A stretch of 64,000 bases of DNA, from positions 57,907,501-57,971,500 of the forward strand of contig BSWB01000004.1 of NCBI GenBank assembly GCA_033239125.1. Direction: 5' to 3'. A program made the translations under genes and the position numbers. Below the pieces are notes generated by a model. It was not told the DNA's origin. It saw nothing but the letters and a program-made list of their open reading frames with translations, and made no database searches. Origin of the DNA: Fagopyrum homotropicum. Taxonomy: Eukaryota > Streptophyta > Magnoliopsida > Caryophyllales > Polygonaceae. Below, one piece after another: positions 31,301 to 43,957 of the stretch (position 1 is its first letter; the number at the start of each line of letters is the position of its first letter).

Positions 31301-32863
31301 CAACATTGAGTCATGGGGACTGTACGACATTATGGATACATCCAAGCGGGGCTTGGGATACGTGTGAAGTGACGAGAGAGGTTTCTCATGTGTGTTAGAC
31401 GATTTTGGGCACTTAAGGAGAATGACCGAGGAAGGGTCAAGAGTTAGGCGCTTTAATGCGCACATTTAAGATAATGTCGGTTTTCTGTTATGAGCGACAT
31501 GTGAGTTGTGTATGGATGATAAGAGTATGATATGTGTATATATTCGCTCTGCAAGGGCTGAATACCCACCAGAGGTGATGATTAGATTTGGTTAAGGACT
31601 GCAGTCTTATGATTTTAATATCATCCGGGGGAGGTGAATGTGATCACCAATACCTTAGTAAGTGGACACTATGAGAGGAAGCAACAACTTAACTGACGGT
31701 TCAGCCTCAGTTTAATAACGTAGATGGTCTTTGAAGAGAACCGACAAAATTGCAGAATTTGAATGGCTTTGAGAAAGATCCGGGATAGAAGGTCTCGAGG
31801 AGAGACCCCATAGTTACCTTTATGGGTTGACGGTTTGTTGAGACGCCAGGAGCGTCTATGTGTATTATGATGGAGAACTGAGAGAGAGAGCCTTTGGGAG
31901 GCTCACACTACCATTATTAGTTAACCTTGGTGCCGGTAAGAGGTATCCGGGTTGGTGATGTTCACATTGGTGAGACGGCCTTAAGGCCGAGGAGGCAAAG
32001 TACATAGCCATTATGTGACCCGTCGTCAGGTCAAGTTTCGGCACCATAAGACGGGAAAGAAGACTTCATCCGCCGCAAGTTATACAGTGGGAGTGGGAGG
32101 ATACCTCTATAGAGGTTAGTACCGGTTTGAGGCCATGTAACGGTTGTGACGTGTTTGGGTCATTATGGACGGACTGACGGAGATAACGTATTTTACACCC
32201 TATTGGGAAACAGGCCGATGAGTCGGCTAGTTGTGGAATATGCTAAGCGATAGTGAGATTACTTGGGGATACCGAGCATCGTTATCTCGGATCGAGATCA
32301 ACGAGTTATCTCGGGATTTGTAGCATCGGGATCGTGCCGCTTAGGGGACCAGTTGTCCTTCATTACAGTTATATCCTCGAATAGTTGGTCAACTGTAGAG
32401 GACTTTTACGATCTTGGACGCCGCACAGAGAGCATGTTTACGAGGTAGGGGTAAGGGTAGACATGATACCCTCCCTTTGATCAAGCTTTTGTATTGTGAT
32501 AGTTGAGATGTGTCGTTTGTGATGGCCCTTTGGGAGGCATTTTATGGACGGAAGTATAGTACACCGTGGTGTTGGAATTTGGATAGTGTATATAGGGATA
32601 ACCTGAGCAGATACAGGACGACTACGCTCGAGTAGTGGCGGTCAAAAGGCGGATGATAATCGAGTTAAGTTGCCGGAGGGCGTATATATAGATGAGAGGC
32701 GCAGACCTCTAGAGTTCAGTTATGGAGTAAGTCCGGTTGAGTCAAGAGTTTCACAACCGCGAGGCGTTAGATGTTTGGCATTTAAGGAAAAGTGAGTTAT
32801 GCTTTACGGACCTTTTTGAGAGATGAGAGCAAGTAGGATGTGATTTACAGATTGGAGTAGCCA
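28372..32863 (+). pseudogene. T1 gag-pol, heavily decayed
   Basis: No long frame survives, but gypsy landmarks appear in order. RT text near 29943-30020 reads VYARRFNANGKEVYQL then FFGHIV. The RNase H end near 31590-31665 reads YHPGEVNVI. The integrase opening near 32079-32200 has QWEWED then WVIMDGLTEITYF. The core near 32260-32330 has GIPSIVISDRDQRVISGF (catalytic Asp). The end near 32500-32590 has MALWEAFYGRKYSTPWCW, and a tail near 32690-32720 has RRRPLEF. Stops and frameshifts are dense. The sequence before about 29,900 should hold gag and protease, but I cannot identify them. Confidence 0.75.
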
Positions 32864-32868
32864 CCAAG

Positions 32869-34960
32869 TGTAACACTCCGATTCCACGGGACACGGGGCG
32901 CTACGGGCGAGACCTCACAATGGGTCCCGACCCTTAGCCTGACAACAATTTCACCGGATCTTTCCAATATGGCGCAAATAAAGGCAAAATTGAAATCGTT
33001 TTAATGCAATGCAAACAATTTGAAAAGAAAGATACAACTTTGAAACTCAGCCGAATCCTCAAAACCACAACTCCAAAATGATATCCGAAACGTACTACAT
33101 AACCCACAAACTAACAAGACAAAGACATAACCCCAAAAACGTCTCCGTCCTATAAGGTACGGAGACACCGGCTGTCCACTCCTCCACCTCACTCGGTGGC
33201 ATCCCTAACCTTCAAGGCATCTACACAATCAATTTAAAACCGTTAGCTAATATTTAAAGCATTAGAAACAAGGTGATGACACAAACACACGTAAGTAAAC
33301 AAAACACACAACATGATCAAAGCACTCAAAGTCCGGTTCATTATCGTTATATTTATCAAGTCATATCCCGTTACTAATTCAACTTCCACTTGTGACACGA
33401 GAATCACCGCATGATCTAGCCTCTGTCCCTACTCACCGTCAAGGAATGACACTGATGCATCTGGCCGTCTACCTGCCCGAGCTAGTCGCCAAGAACCCCC
33501 AGCTCTCCGCAAGAGCTAGGCAGTGTTGTCACCCCCGTTATCATACACTTGGGCCAATAATATAACATAAGGTCGTCCTATTCCCGGTTTCATGGTTGTT
33601 ATAATATAAACAATAAATACACACCACCAACACACATCGCAACTAATACGAAGAATACAAGCTAAGTAAGTCCCAAGACTTACCTCGTCTCCACACTCAA
33701 CTCACAACCTTCTCGCTTCCCTTGGAAAGAAGCCCACAACCTGCTCACATGAAGATATATGTCAACAACCCACTTACATAAGAAGTCTTAGACTTCTATA
33801 CAAATGATCTACGCAATATCATTTGACTCACAACTCTAGGACCACATCCTAGAATTCCTACACTCACCTCTCACTCAACGCATGAGGAGATCTACCAACA
33901 ACCCACTCTCTCAACACATGATAGAACTCATAATAGCTTTTAACCTCACATGAACTTAAGCCACAACCAAGGAAGGACAATCTAGCCTTGAAGGTCCAAC
34001 ATGCTCAACCAACTGGAAGCCATCAACTACATCGAGCCATAAGGGCTCCTAGGTTCTCAACCACTAGGTGGCATTCTCAAGCTACTCTAGGCCATCCTAG
34101 GCATGATACTAGCATGATACAACTACAAAGCTAAGGAAGGAACGAAGATGAAGGGAGAAGGAAGCCTACTAGTGAAGAAAATGCAGCCGCGGAACAAGCT
34201 GGCGCCCCCTGCGTGACCCTGTCACCGCCCCCGCGGGTCCCTGGCGCTGCCCCTGTGGCTCCCTGGAGTCATGGAGCCGTCCCGTGTGGTGGTCTGAGCC
34301 ACCCCTGCGATGGCCTGGATCCACCCCCGCGTCTGTGATGATCCGCCCCCGCGGTGGAACAGTAGAGGGTCGTCTTCGACTGTGGATCCTTGGCTCTAAT
34401 GTCCTCCTCTCCTTGTTGGGCCTTCTCCAAACACCAACCATTTCTCTTAGGATCCGCTTCTCAACCTAATAGAGATAAGAACAAGCACATGCAAAGGATT
34501 TGATGACAAGCTTCTCTCAAGCTTCATCCATGGATATGGATGGAAGAGGGAAAAATGAAAGGGTAAACAACAAGGAAGAAGAAGGGAGGAAGGGGAAGAA
34601 GCTTTCCACACTAGATATGAACCTCTTCTTCTGTAGTCCACACATGCAAGAGCTCCAAAGATGGAAGAGGGAAACGAGAGAAAAGAGAGGAAAAGGGAGA
34701 AATGAAGAGCGTGAAATGGAAGCCAAAGGAAAAGAGGGAATCTTTGGCTGCAAAAGGTGGAAGGGAACCAAGGGGTCAGCTGACCTCTTGTCCCCCTAGG
34801 CATAAGCAACGAGGGGTACAAGCATAAGAGGGAGACCAAAGGGTCGGAACGGAATAAAAACTCGTTACTCAGCATCCCATGCCTGCGGGAAAAACTGAGT
34901 CGTGTCTGCGGAAATATTGAAACCCGCTCACCATCCGGAATAAAATTTCCGGATGTTACA
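32869..34960 (-). mobile_element. Inverted solo LTR of the same gypsy family, inside T1 pol
   Basis: It begins TGTAACACTCCGATTCC and ends TTTCCGGATGTTACA, 2092 bp. A perfect 5-bp TSD CCAAG flanks it (32864-32868; 34961-34965). It is opposite in orientation to T1. It interrupts the last part of T1 pol, between the RRRPLEF block and the final block that resumes at 34966. No internal domain remains. Small frames near 34500-34875 are part of the LTR. Confidence 0.92.
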
Positions 34961-34965
34961 CCAAG

Positions 34966-35408
34966 AGTGGAGGGTGTTTACCCGACGTTTCTTATGTCAG
35001 TGGAGGGAGTACATGTATAACTCGAGTTATGATGTAGTCGTGTTGACCTAGTAGTAGCCGAGGAGCCGATGAGGCTACCGGAAGGACATGGGATAATATC
35101 TTTGGTTGAGTTTTACGATGAGCTAGTTACATTGATATTGGCGATGGGTTAGATTTGATACGCTTGCGCGAGTTTATGTGTTTTGTGACCCGAGAGGGAA
35201 TGTGTTGTGTGATTGGTTAGATCTTGTCTTGGTATGCGATATATGATCCATGTGAGTTTGTGTGTAGGCCTTGCGAGGTCTTGACGTGGTTATACGTGTG
35301 TGTTTGGTTATTGAGTAGAGAGTTGACACGTTTACGTCTTATGAGCGGTTACCGAGGTAGTTTTTCCGGAGAGTTCCGCGATATCAAGTTTCGGGATGAA
35401 ACTTGTTT
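34966..35408 (+). pseudogene. End of T1 pol and 3' non-coding part
   Basis: After the inverted solo LTR the text PRVEGVFTRRFLCQWREY resumes the chromovirus tail, where relatives read like RVHNVFHVSMLRKY. The rest to the PPT has no clear coding. Confidence 0.6.
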
Positions 35409-35422
35409 TTAGGGGGATCTGA
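35409..35422 (+). other. Polypurine tract of T1
   Basis: TTAGGGGGATCTGA lies directly before the 3' LTR start TGTAACGCC. Confidence 0.75.
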
Positions 35423-35825
35423 TGTAACGCCCAGAATTTTATTCCGGTTAGCGACTTTTTAGCGGCCTTTCCGTAGGCTCGGTTTAGTCGTTCCGCAGGC
35501 ACGGAGTACTGAGTGACGGGATTTTATCCCATTTCCCTCCGACCTTTCGTTTTTCCTCTTTTCCGCATTGACTCCTCGCTCTCCCTCTTTTGGGAGATGA
35601 CTCCTCGTTGGCATGTGACCTTTATTTTTGCTTGGGTGCAGCCCACTCTCTTTCCTCATTTCCTCATTCTCACGTGATTCTCTCTCATTCTCTTCTTTCT
35701 TCTCGTCTCTTTGTGTCTTCTCTCATGGTGGTGCTTCTTCACCTCCTCCTTCTTGTGTGAGCTTCTCATTCTGCATATAGAATGGGATAGAGGATTCGAG
35801 CTATAGTAGGTATGGTCTACTTCTC

Positions 35826-35876
35826 CTTCCTCCTCCTTCTTCTTCTTCTTCTTCTTCTTCTTCTTCTTCTTCTTCC
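35826..35876. repeat. (TTC)n microsatellite in the T1 3' LTR
   Basis: About a dozen uninterrupted TTC units. The 5' LTR has only a short run at the same place (near 26695). Confidence 0.9.
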
Positions 35877-37262
35877 TTGAGCTCCAATGGTGGAAGCCAT
35901 GGATCCTAAGTTTTCCCTTCCTTTGGCTTGCATGTGTGTAGATCAAGTATGGACAGTGTTTGATGATGATGTTTGTATGTGGGACATCCATGGGGGAGCA
36001 AGGAAGCTAGGAGATCCTCCACACTTCAAAGAAATAGTCGAAAAAGAGCTTGGAATTGCCTTTTAGGAGTTCGACCGCACCCGCTGCTGGACAGCGCCAC
36101 GGGGGCGGCCATCTTGAGCCGCAAGGGCTGCTCAATTAGCCACATGGGCGGCCACTGGCTCATCCAACCTTCCCGTACGGTCTTCTTCTCCTCTTCGAAG
36201 TTGTGCTTCATTCTTCCGTGCCCGTGTCGTTGCCCCAATAAGTACCCTCCTTTGAGCTCATGTTCATAGCCTATCCAAGAGTATATATATATATGATAGA
36301 AGCATGCTAGGTTTGGGCCTAGGGTAGTTGTGAATGTCATGTAGTGGCTTATGGACCTTAGGTGAGTTGTGAGATTTTCGGAATGTTTGAAGGTTTGACG
36401 GATGTATGTTTCCGAGTTGGTTCATGGGATAAGGGTACGGCTGCCTTGTGAGGCTTGTGAGGGTTTAGTTAGTGAGTATATGGTTGTGAGATTGTGGGCT
36501 AGGATGTGCGTATCCTAGCATAGTGTTGTTACCTTTGAGATTGTCGAGACTAGGTATGTTATCCTAGTATGTGTTATGGGTTATGATCTTGCGAGATCAT
36601 CGGGTCTAGAAGTCTAAGGACTTTTAGCTGATGAGAGGTATTGATTAGCGTTGGGACGAGGTCAGTCTCCAGACTTACTTAGCAACTTCTTTGTATTAGC
36701 ATTGATTGTGATTGGTTGTGAGTGTGTTTATTTATGTTTTATAATAACGAAATAGGAACTAGGACGACCTTGTGTTATATGTATATTGGCCCAAGTGTAT
36801 GATAACGGGCGATGACTGCTTCTCTAGTCCAAAATGGGGTGATTGGGAGGTGCCTTGCGACTAGTCCAGCGGGTGATGCTAGTTTGCATCAAGTACAAAC
36901 CCGTATGATGAAAGGGGACAAGGGTGAGATCCTTATGAATCTCGTGTCACACCATAATTGGAATTAGTAATGGAATGATGTAATTGGAAAGATAATAAAC
37001 CGGCTTGTGTGTGTTTGAGCATGATGTGTGTTTATGTTGACTTATGTGTGTATGTGTGCCAATACCATATTTCTAATGCTTTGAATGCTAGCTAACGGTT
37101 TTATACCGATATTGTTTAGTTGCCTTGCAAGTTAGGAACGCAACCGAGAGATCCGGAAGAGTGGGTTGCCGGGGTCCGTACATTGTAGGATGGGTTTGGG
37201 CGTGCAGTCTTGTATATAATTATATTGTATATTGTATGTTTTCGACGTTGGTCGTTGGAGTT

Positions 37263-39008
37263 TGATAGCATGTATTATAGTCTATATTTTGGGGCTGGTT
37301 TAGACGTTTTATCTTCAATAATATGCATGTATGGATGTATATTCTTTGATTATATTGTTGTTTTGTCTACCTTTGCGGGAATCAAGGTCTACACCTAGTT
37401 TCGTTGTAATCGTAGGTAAAATGGCACGTTTTGGAACGAAATGGAGCTAAGGAGTAATTGGAGCTACATTCTGGAGCTTAAGGAAGATCTCAGGAAGCAT
37501 GAAAATGATTAGGAAGATTAACTTTAGACCAGATTCGAGAGATTTCACATTTAGTTGAGATTCACCTCGGTCAGCTACAGTACCACCTCGACCGAGATGA
37601 TCTTGAGGAGCGTCCCGACCAAGGCGAGCACCCTGTCACCGGCGAGATCTTTATTTTTGGCTGAGATCTTTTATTTTTGGAAAGAGGATATCTTATATTT
37701 TTGGCTGGATTTCTAGAAGGAAGATATTATTTTTGGTTGATTTATTTTAAGAGATAGAGATATATTTTATAGAAACTTATCTTTTTAAGATATTATTATC
37801 TTTGGAAGATAATTCTCCTATATAAAGGGTTGGATTATCTACAGATCACCCATCTTCGGATCAAGGATTTTTTGAAGGATTTCTGGAGTTTTTGAAGGCA
37901 TGTTTGAAGGAAGAGTTGAAGGTTGAAGTTCAAGGAAGGAAGGAATCATAATTGGAGTTGGCTTTTGAAGGAGTTTGTAAGATTTTCTTAGATTTCTTTT
38001 GGTTTGTTGTCTTTGTTGACTTGTGATTGAGGAACGCTTGTTTGTTGATTATTTGATTCAGTTATTGAGACCTTTTTCTAAAGGTTTTATTGTTCGAATA
38101 TTGATTACTTTTCCATTAATTTGATTATTGTTATCATGATGATTGTTGGCTAAGTTTCTTATGCGATTCTAGGGTGATTGGTTGAAAGTTGTGGGAAAGA
38201 CGATGATAGAATGGTCTTAATCCCAATAGGACCCTGAAAGCTCGAGTCTTTACCTTAACCCTAGAACACCTCAATCAGTCGTTGAACATCTCGGCCGGGG
38301 TAGAATCTGACTGAACGAGGTGAACCTTTCCTGAACCTTATATCAGTTACAAGTTTAAAGTTTGCAAAATCCTATCCCTATTACACCTTTCCGGGTTCAA
38401 CACAAGCCTACGATGAGACTTATCGGGTGATTCCTTTGTTTGTTTACCTAAGATCATGAGTGAAGGTAATAAATGTTTATCCTTTATTGGGGTTTGAGTG
38501 TTCCTTCATCCCATCCTTGTGAGTTAGCCTGAGACTTATCCGGTAAAGGTTAATTCTATTCCCTTGGTGGTGTGTTTGTTTGAGATTATAGTTCCTTTCC
38601 TTAGTACCTTGAGACTTACCCGGTAATAGGAGCTTTGGTTTGGGATAGTGAGTAGTGAGACTTACCCGGTAATCTATTCCCACCTTAGAAATACCTTCCC
38701 TTTGCAAACCTCAGCTTTGTCCACATTATCCTTTGAGATCTTGAGTCAGAACCACAACTGGATGCTTAATTCCCTAGAATCCACATTCCCTTTATTTGAC
38801 TTTGTATCATCTTTGATTGCCTTAATTTGTGGTCATTAGCATATTTGACAACCTGATTCTGTGCTTTGTTTCACCATAGTCCCTATGTTCGACCCCTGGA
38901 ATTCTTGCTTTTATTACAATTGATCCGTACACTGTGGGTTCACATATTGTTCAAGCATACTTCTTGGGTTATAAATTTTAAAGCTTGCACAAACCTTTGG
39001 AGCGAACA
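37263..39008 (+). repeat. 5' LTR of Athila 1
   Basis: 1746 bp, TGATAGCATG to GAGCGAACA. A TATA box TATATAAAG lies at 37819-37827. Palindromic CCTCGACCGAGR words lie upstream of it (37563-37600), and a degenerate pair lies downstream (38265-38330). Confidence 0.92.
37819..37827 (+). promoter_or_regulatory. TATA box of the Athila 1 LTR
   Basis: TATATAAAG in a 1.75-kb LTR, repeated at 44249-44257 in the 3' LTR. Confidence 0.65.
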
Positions 39009-39014
39009 AGTTTT

Positions 39015-39032
39015 TGGCGTCGTTGCCAGGGA
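39015..39032 (+). other. Athila-type PBS (Asp tRNA class), Athila 1
   Basis: TGGCGTCGTTGCCAGGGA, close to the canonical Athila/Tat PBS TGGCGCCGTTGCCGGGGA, six bases inside the LTR. Confidence 0.88.
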
Positions 39033-39219
39033 CTTGGTCTAGACCAAGCCGGATTCGGTTGTCTTTCGAGGAAATTGCCCTTGTTTCTTTTAACTACTCT
39101 ACTTGAGTGTCTTTCGAGGCAACCTGATTCCGTGCCAGGAACTCGTGCCGGAAAGGAAATCATTCCATACGATCCCGAACCAAAAAAGACTTACAAGCAA
39201 AGGTTAAGAGAAGCTAAGA

Positions 39220-40532
39220 TGGTCAATCAAGATGATCGCGATCTTGAAGCCGAATTGAAGGAGGCATTAGAACAGCTACGCCTCAATCGAGAAGAACTGC
39301 AGCGAGAAAGAGAAGAAACTCACGCCAGGACAGAAGGAATTGGAGCAGATATGGCCGCTCTAAGGGCCCAATTTCTGCCTTAACCGATCCCAGATCCTCG
39401 ACCGAGGCAAGACCCAATTCATGTTGCCCCGGGCGATGTACACCTACCACCTCGGATGCCTATCCGAGATGTTCTTTTTGCTGGAGTTCCACAAACCCTA
39501 GGACAAAGGATGGACCCTAATCAACAAGTAAGGCGTCCAGGAGTCAACCTAGGTGATCCAGCCGAGCATGATTATGAACTTCGACCGCAAGTTCTAACTA
39601 TGATCCGACAATGTCAATTTGGAGGTTTAGAGAGCGAGTCTCCGCATCAGCATTTGCAAAACTATGAGATTCTGATGGAGACTTTGAGACCTTCAAGACT
39701 GGAGAACAACAATTACAAGTTGAGGCCTTTCTATTTCTCTTTGAAAGCCAAGGCGCTTGCTTGGTATCAATCTCTTCCGGCCGGAAAAATCAACACTTGG
39801 GAAGAGATGACGACGGAGTTTCTTACTAAGTTCTTTCCTCCCTCTAAGACCGTTGAAATAAGAGGAAAGAACAATGCTTTTATTATGAAGGACAAGGAGA
39901 GTTTGTCCAAGTCATGGGAGAGATTCAAGGATATTCTATTGGATTGCCCACATCATGGGATTCCAAAGACCGAGTTATTGGAAATCTATTTCAAAGGTTT
40001 GGATGGAGCGACTCAATTCAATCTCCAACTACTTTCAGCCGGCACATTCATGGATATGCCGATAGATAAAGCTTGGGAATTCATTGAAAAGCAAGCTTTA
40101 CATATGGAGAAGTACTCCCATCAAGGAACGGAAAATGGAGCAATGAGAGTTAGCTTTCAGAAAACATCATCAAATGGAGCTCAACTCACCTCGCTTAGCA
40201 ATGAGGTAAAAGCTTTGAAGGAACTTTTAGTAGCTCGAACAAAGAAGGAGCAAGATGGAGGATATCAAGGAGGAAACAACTATCAGGGACCGGGGAACAA
40301 CAATAGAAACTCCAACAACAACAATTGGAGATCTAATCAACAAAATCCCGGTAACCCTTATTCTCATGCTAATAATGCTTTTAACCCCTCCTCTTCTTCT
40401 TCTACTCCATTGAGAAGCCAGGAGCCTGGATCGAGTTCGTCCCAACTAGAAAAGAAAGATGCAGTGCTGGAGGCGATTCTGATCAAGCTTAACGCTATAG
40501 AGACATCGATGATTTCATTTTCGAAGGCATAA
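39220..40532 (+). pseudogene. Athila 1 gag
   Basis: MVNQDDRDLEAELKEALEQL opens a coiled-coil-like N-terminus. An in-frame TAA at 39381-39383 interrupts it. From 39456 the frame is open for 358 codons: LGQRMDPNQQ, SPHQHLQNYEILMETLRP, LKAKALAWYQSLP, TEFLTKFFPPSKT, SWERFKDILLDCPHHGIP, IDKAWEFIEKQA, then an Asn-rich tail. This is a standard Athila gag. The frame closes with TAA at 40530. A word CCTCGACCGAGG lies at 39406-39417 in the linker after the first stop. Confidence 0.9.
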
Positions 40533-41660
40533 AAAGCCTTAGAGTAACAATTCTTCAACAAGGCGAATGAAGTGCCAAGAGATCCAGGGAAGCTCCTAGC
40601 AAGGACAAAGAGCAACCCTAAGGGACAGATTATGGGAATAAGGACACAAAGTGGACTGAAAACTGCAGATCCAGTACCTCGGACGAGCCAAGACCAGAAG
40701 AACACTTCAGTTGAGGTGCCAACCGAGGTGGAGCCCTAGAAAGCGAAAGATAAATCTGAAGTTTATGTTCCACCTCTTTCTTATAAACCACCACTTCCAT
40801 TCCCTCAGTCAAGGGCGAGAGCACATCTAAACAAGCATTTTGGTAAGTTTCTAGACCTAATGAATAAACTACACATTAACATCCATTTCCTTGATGCCAT
40901 TCTAGGGATGCCCGCCTATGGGAAGTTTCTGAAGGAGATTCTATCAAGGAAGAGGAAGCTGAAAGATTTTGGGGAAGTGAGGATGACATCTAAGTCCTCG
41001 GAGGTCATTCAAATAATGAAGGAGAAAGATGCCACCCAAATTGAGAGATCCCGGTTCATTTTGCATACCCATTCAAGTTGGGGATGTAACTTATGAGGCG
41101 TTGTGTGATCTAGGGGCCAGCGTGAGTATCATCCCACTGAAGCTATGTGAGAAAATCGGACTTGGAGAGCCCAAGCCGGTGAAGATTAGGCTATACATGG
41201 CAGATTGCTCCATTCCCATCCCGTGGGCATTTTAGAAGACGTTCCCGTCAAGTTAGGTAATTTCTATTTACCTATAGATTTTGTTGTACTTGACATACCC
41301 GCAGATTATCCCGTTCCTATCATTCTCAGGAGACCATTTCTAGCAACTTTGGGTTGCAATGTGGATTGTAAGAACGCCAAGTTAAAATTCAACATTGGTG
41401 GAGATCAAGTGTAGTTTGCATTTCTTGCTGCAATGAAAGGAGAGCCGCTGGAGGATGATATCTTCAACATCTATGATGAAGAAGAATCAAGAGAATTGGT
41501 GAGCTTCATCCTTATTAACGATCCTCTTGAAAGAGTTCTTAGTTTTAGTTTAATGGAGGAAGGTATGGATGTCTCTTGTGATGCAGATATACGGAGCTTA
41601 AAAGCATTAAAAGAAGATTCAGGAGCTAAGATTGAGAAACTAATCCAGGAGAAAAAATAA
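40533..41660 (+). pseudogene. Athila 1 gag-pol linker and protease, broken
   Basis: PLPFPQSRARAHLNKHFGKF then MPAYGKFLKEILSRKRKL precede the protease. The catalytic block is EALCDLGASVSIIPLKLC (Asp within DLGAS), then IGLGEPKPVKI. Frameshifts near 41028 and 41215 and a TAG at 41412-41414 split it. Cleavage of the polyprotein would need this Asp as a dimer. Confidence 0.85.
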
Positions 41661-41689
41661 ATATATAGGTTTCAGTCCCAATTCCAATA

Positions 41690-41773
41690 CCTCGACCGAG
41701 GAACTTCGTGGACCAAGTGAGGTCTTCTTATCTGAGGAACATCTCGGTCACCCACCTTTGGCCTCGACCGAGG
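41690..41773. repeat. Paired CCTCGACCGAGG words before the Athila 1 RT
   Basis: Exact copies lie at 41690-41701 and 41762-41773, with a half word CATCTCGGTC between. They sit in the protease-RT linker, the same place as the Athila 2 words (53924-54035). Confidence 0.85.
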
Positions 41774-43508
41774 TCGCAAGCGAGATGATGTCAACTGAGA
41801 CTTCAAAAAGTCCAATTTTTCGATCTAAATCCACTTCACTGGAAGGAGGAAGCACAAATCCACCTCAGAAAGCACCCCCAGGGTTGGAGCTTAAACCACT
41901 TCCGAATCACTTGAGGTATGCTTTCCTTGGACCGGATTCTATTTATCCTGTTATCGTTAGTGTCTCCCTTTCTGAAACTGAATTATCTAAGTTGATGCAT
42001 GTTCTGAGGAAACACCGAAAGGCTTTGGGTTATACTATGATGATCTTGTTGGTATTAAGCCTTCTTTTTGCATGCATAAGATACTAATGGAAGACGATCA
42101 TAAGACTTCACGGGAAGCTCAAAGACGGTTAAATCCGATCATGAAAGAGGTTGTGAAGAAGGAGATTCTTAAGTTGTTGGATGCAGGTATCATATTTCCC
42201 ATATCGGATAGCAAGTGGGTGAGCCCGGTGCATGTAGTTCCAAAGAAAGGAGGGATGACCGTTGTGACGAATAAGAACAACGAGTTGATTCCAACTAGGA
42301 CCGTTACGGGCTGGAGGATGTGCATTGATTATAGAAAGCTGAACGTGGCCACTCGGAAGGACCATTTCCCGCTTCCCTTCATGGACCAAATGCTCGAACG
42401 GTTAGCTCAACACTCCCATTTTTGCTATCTAGATGGTTATAGTGGCTTCTTTCAGATTCCTATCCATCCGGATGACCAAGAGAAGACCCCTTTCACTTGT
42501 CCATGGGGGACATTTGCTTATAGGAGGATGCCATTCGGATTGTGTAACGCACCTACTACCTTCTAGAGTTGTATGATGGCTATCTTTTCCGAGTACATTG
42601 AGGAGATCATAGAGGTATTCATGGATGACTTTTCGGTATATGGTTCCTCTTTTGATAATTGTTTAGCTAACCTTTCTCTAGTGCTACAACGTTGTGAAGA
42701 CACTAATTTTGTTCTGAATTGGGAGAAGTCTCACTTTATGGTTAGCGAAGGAATTGTTCAAGGACACCTCATTTCCAACCGAGGTATTGAGGTCGATCGA
42801 TCTAAGATCGAGACTATTGAGAAACTTCCTCCCCCTTGTTCTGTTAAGGGTTTGCGGAGTTTTCTTGGGCATGCAGGTTTCTATAGGAGGTTCATCAAAG
42901 ATTTCTCAAAAATCTCTAAACCACTCACTAATCTTTTGAATAAGGATGTTGTTTTTGAGTTTTCGCATGAATGTCTTAATGCTTTTTACAGGATAAAGGA
43001 AGTGTTGATCACCGCTCCCATCATTCAACCTCCCGATTGGACCTTGCCATTTGAGATCATGTGTGATGCTAGTGATGTGGCCACAGGAGCGGTACTTGGA
43101 CAAAAGAAGGATGGCCGGACCAACGCCATTTACTATGCTAGTAAGACGCTAGATGAAGCTCAACTGAACTACGCCACCACCGAAAAGGAGCTCTTGGCGG
43201 TTGTATATGGTTTTAAGAAGTTTCGCTCTTACTTAGTGGGAGCGAAAATTATTGTTTACACTGACCATGCAGCTATCCGTTACTTGCTCGCTAAGAAGGA
43301 TGCGAAGCCGCGTCTTATTCGTTGGATTCTCTTGCTTCAAGAGCTTGACCTGGAGATTCGCGATAAGAAGGGATCCGAAATATCTGTTGCGGATCACCTC
43401 AGCCGGCTAACTCCCTCCTCACTCGAGAAGAACGATCTACCCATAGATGATTCATTCCCCGATGAGCGCTTGAATTTGCTGGAACGTTGGATAGACTTCT
43501 TTATCTAA
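41758..43508 (+). pseudogene. Athila 1 reverse transcriptase and RNase H
   Basis: Three overlapping pieces with a frameshift near 42050 and a TAG at 42564-42566. RT blocks: LLDAGIIFPISDSKWVSPVH, RMCIDYRKLN, CYLDGYSGFFQIPIHP (Asp), FAYRRMPFGLCNAP, and catalytic VFMDDFSVYG. RNase H blocks: IMCDASDVATGAVL (Asp), TTEKELLAVVYG (Glu), YTDHAAIRYLL (Asp), ending SVADHLSRL. The frame stops at 43506, and no integrase follows. Confidence 0.92.
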
Positions 43509-43957
43509 CCCCATGATGAAGATGAAGTATGGGGTGAGGACACCTTCCAGCATGTTTAAGGATGATGTACGGTCTAGCTAGTGACCTTAAATCAAGCGCT
43601 ACTTGGGAGGCAACCCAAGGTATTGCTTTCTTTTCCCTTTTCCTAGCTTAGTTTTAGATAAGTTTGCTTTGGTTTGTTTTTGGCGTCCTCTAGACAAAAA
43701 CTAGGTACTTTCTAAGGAAGGATTACAGCTCAAGACCTACACTAGAAGTTCGAGAAATTGAGAAGATGGAGTTTGGCTGAGACACATCTCGGTTGCTGTC
43801 ACAACACCTCGACCGAGATGTTCTTGGAGAAACCGAGCTGACTAGGTTTGACATTCAGTCAAACACCTCGGTCTGGTCGGGACCACCTCGACCGAGCTGA
43901 CTAGGTTTGACATTAATAATATCTTTTCCCTTTTCTTAGCTTAGTTTTAGATATTTA
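43509..43957 (+). other. Athila 1 3' non-coding part
   Basis: It holds TTGGGAGGCAACCCAAGG (near 43600) and two composites, ACATCTCGGTTG with CCTCGACCGAGA (43786-43818) and ACCTCGGTC with CCTCGACCGAGC (43865-43897). A block CCCTTTTCCTAGCTTAGTTTTAGATA near 43636 recurs near 43928, so the piece before the 3' LTR looks duplicated. Confidence 0.7.

Noticed and set aside
34447..34875. Hydrophobic 142-codon minus-strand frame
   Set aside because: Part of the inverted solo LTR; low-complexity Phe/Leu/Ser text with no start context or homologue I can name.
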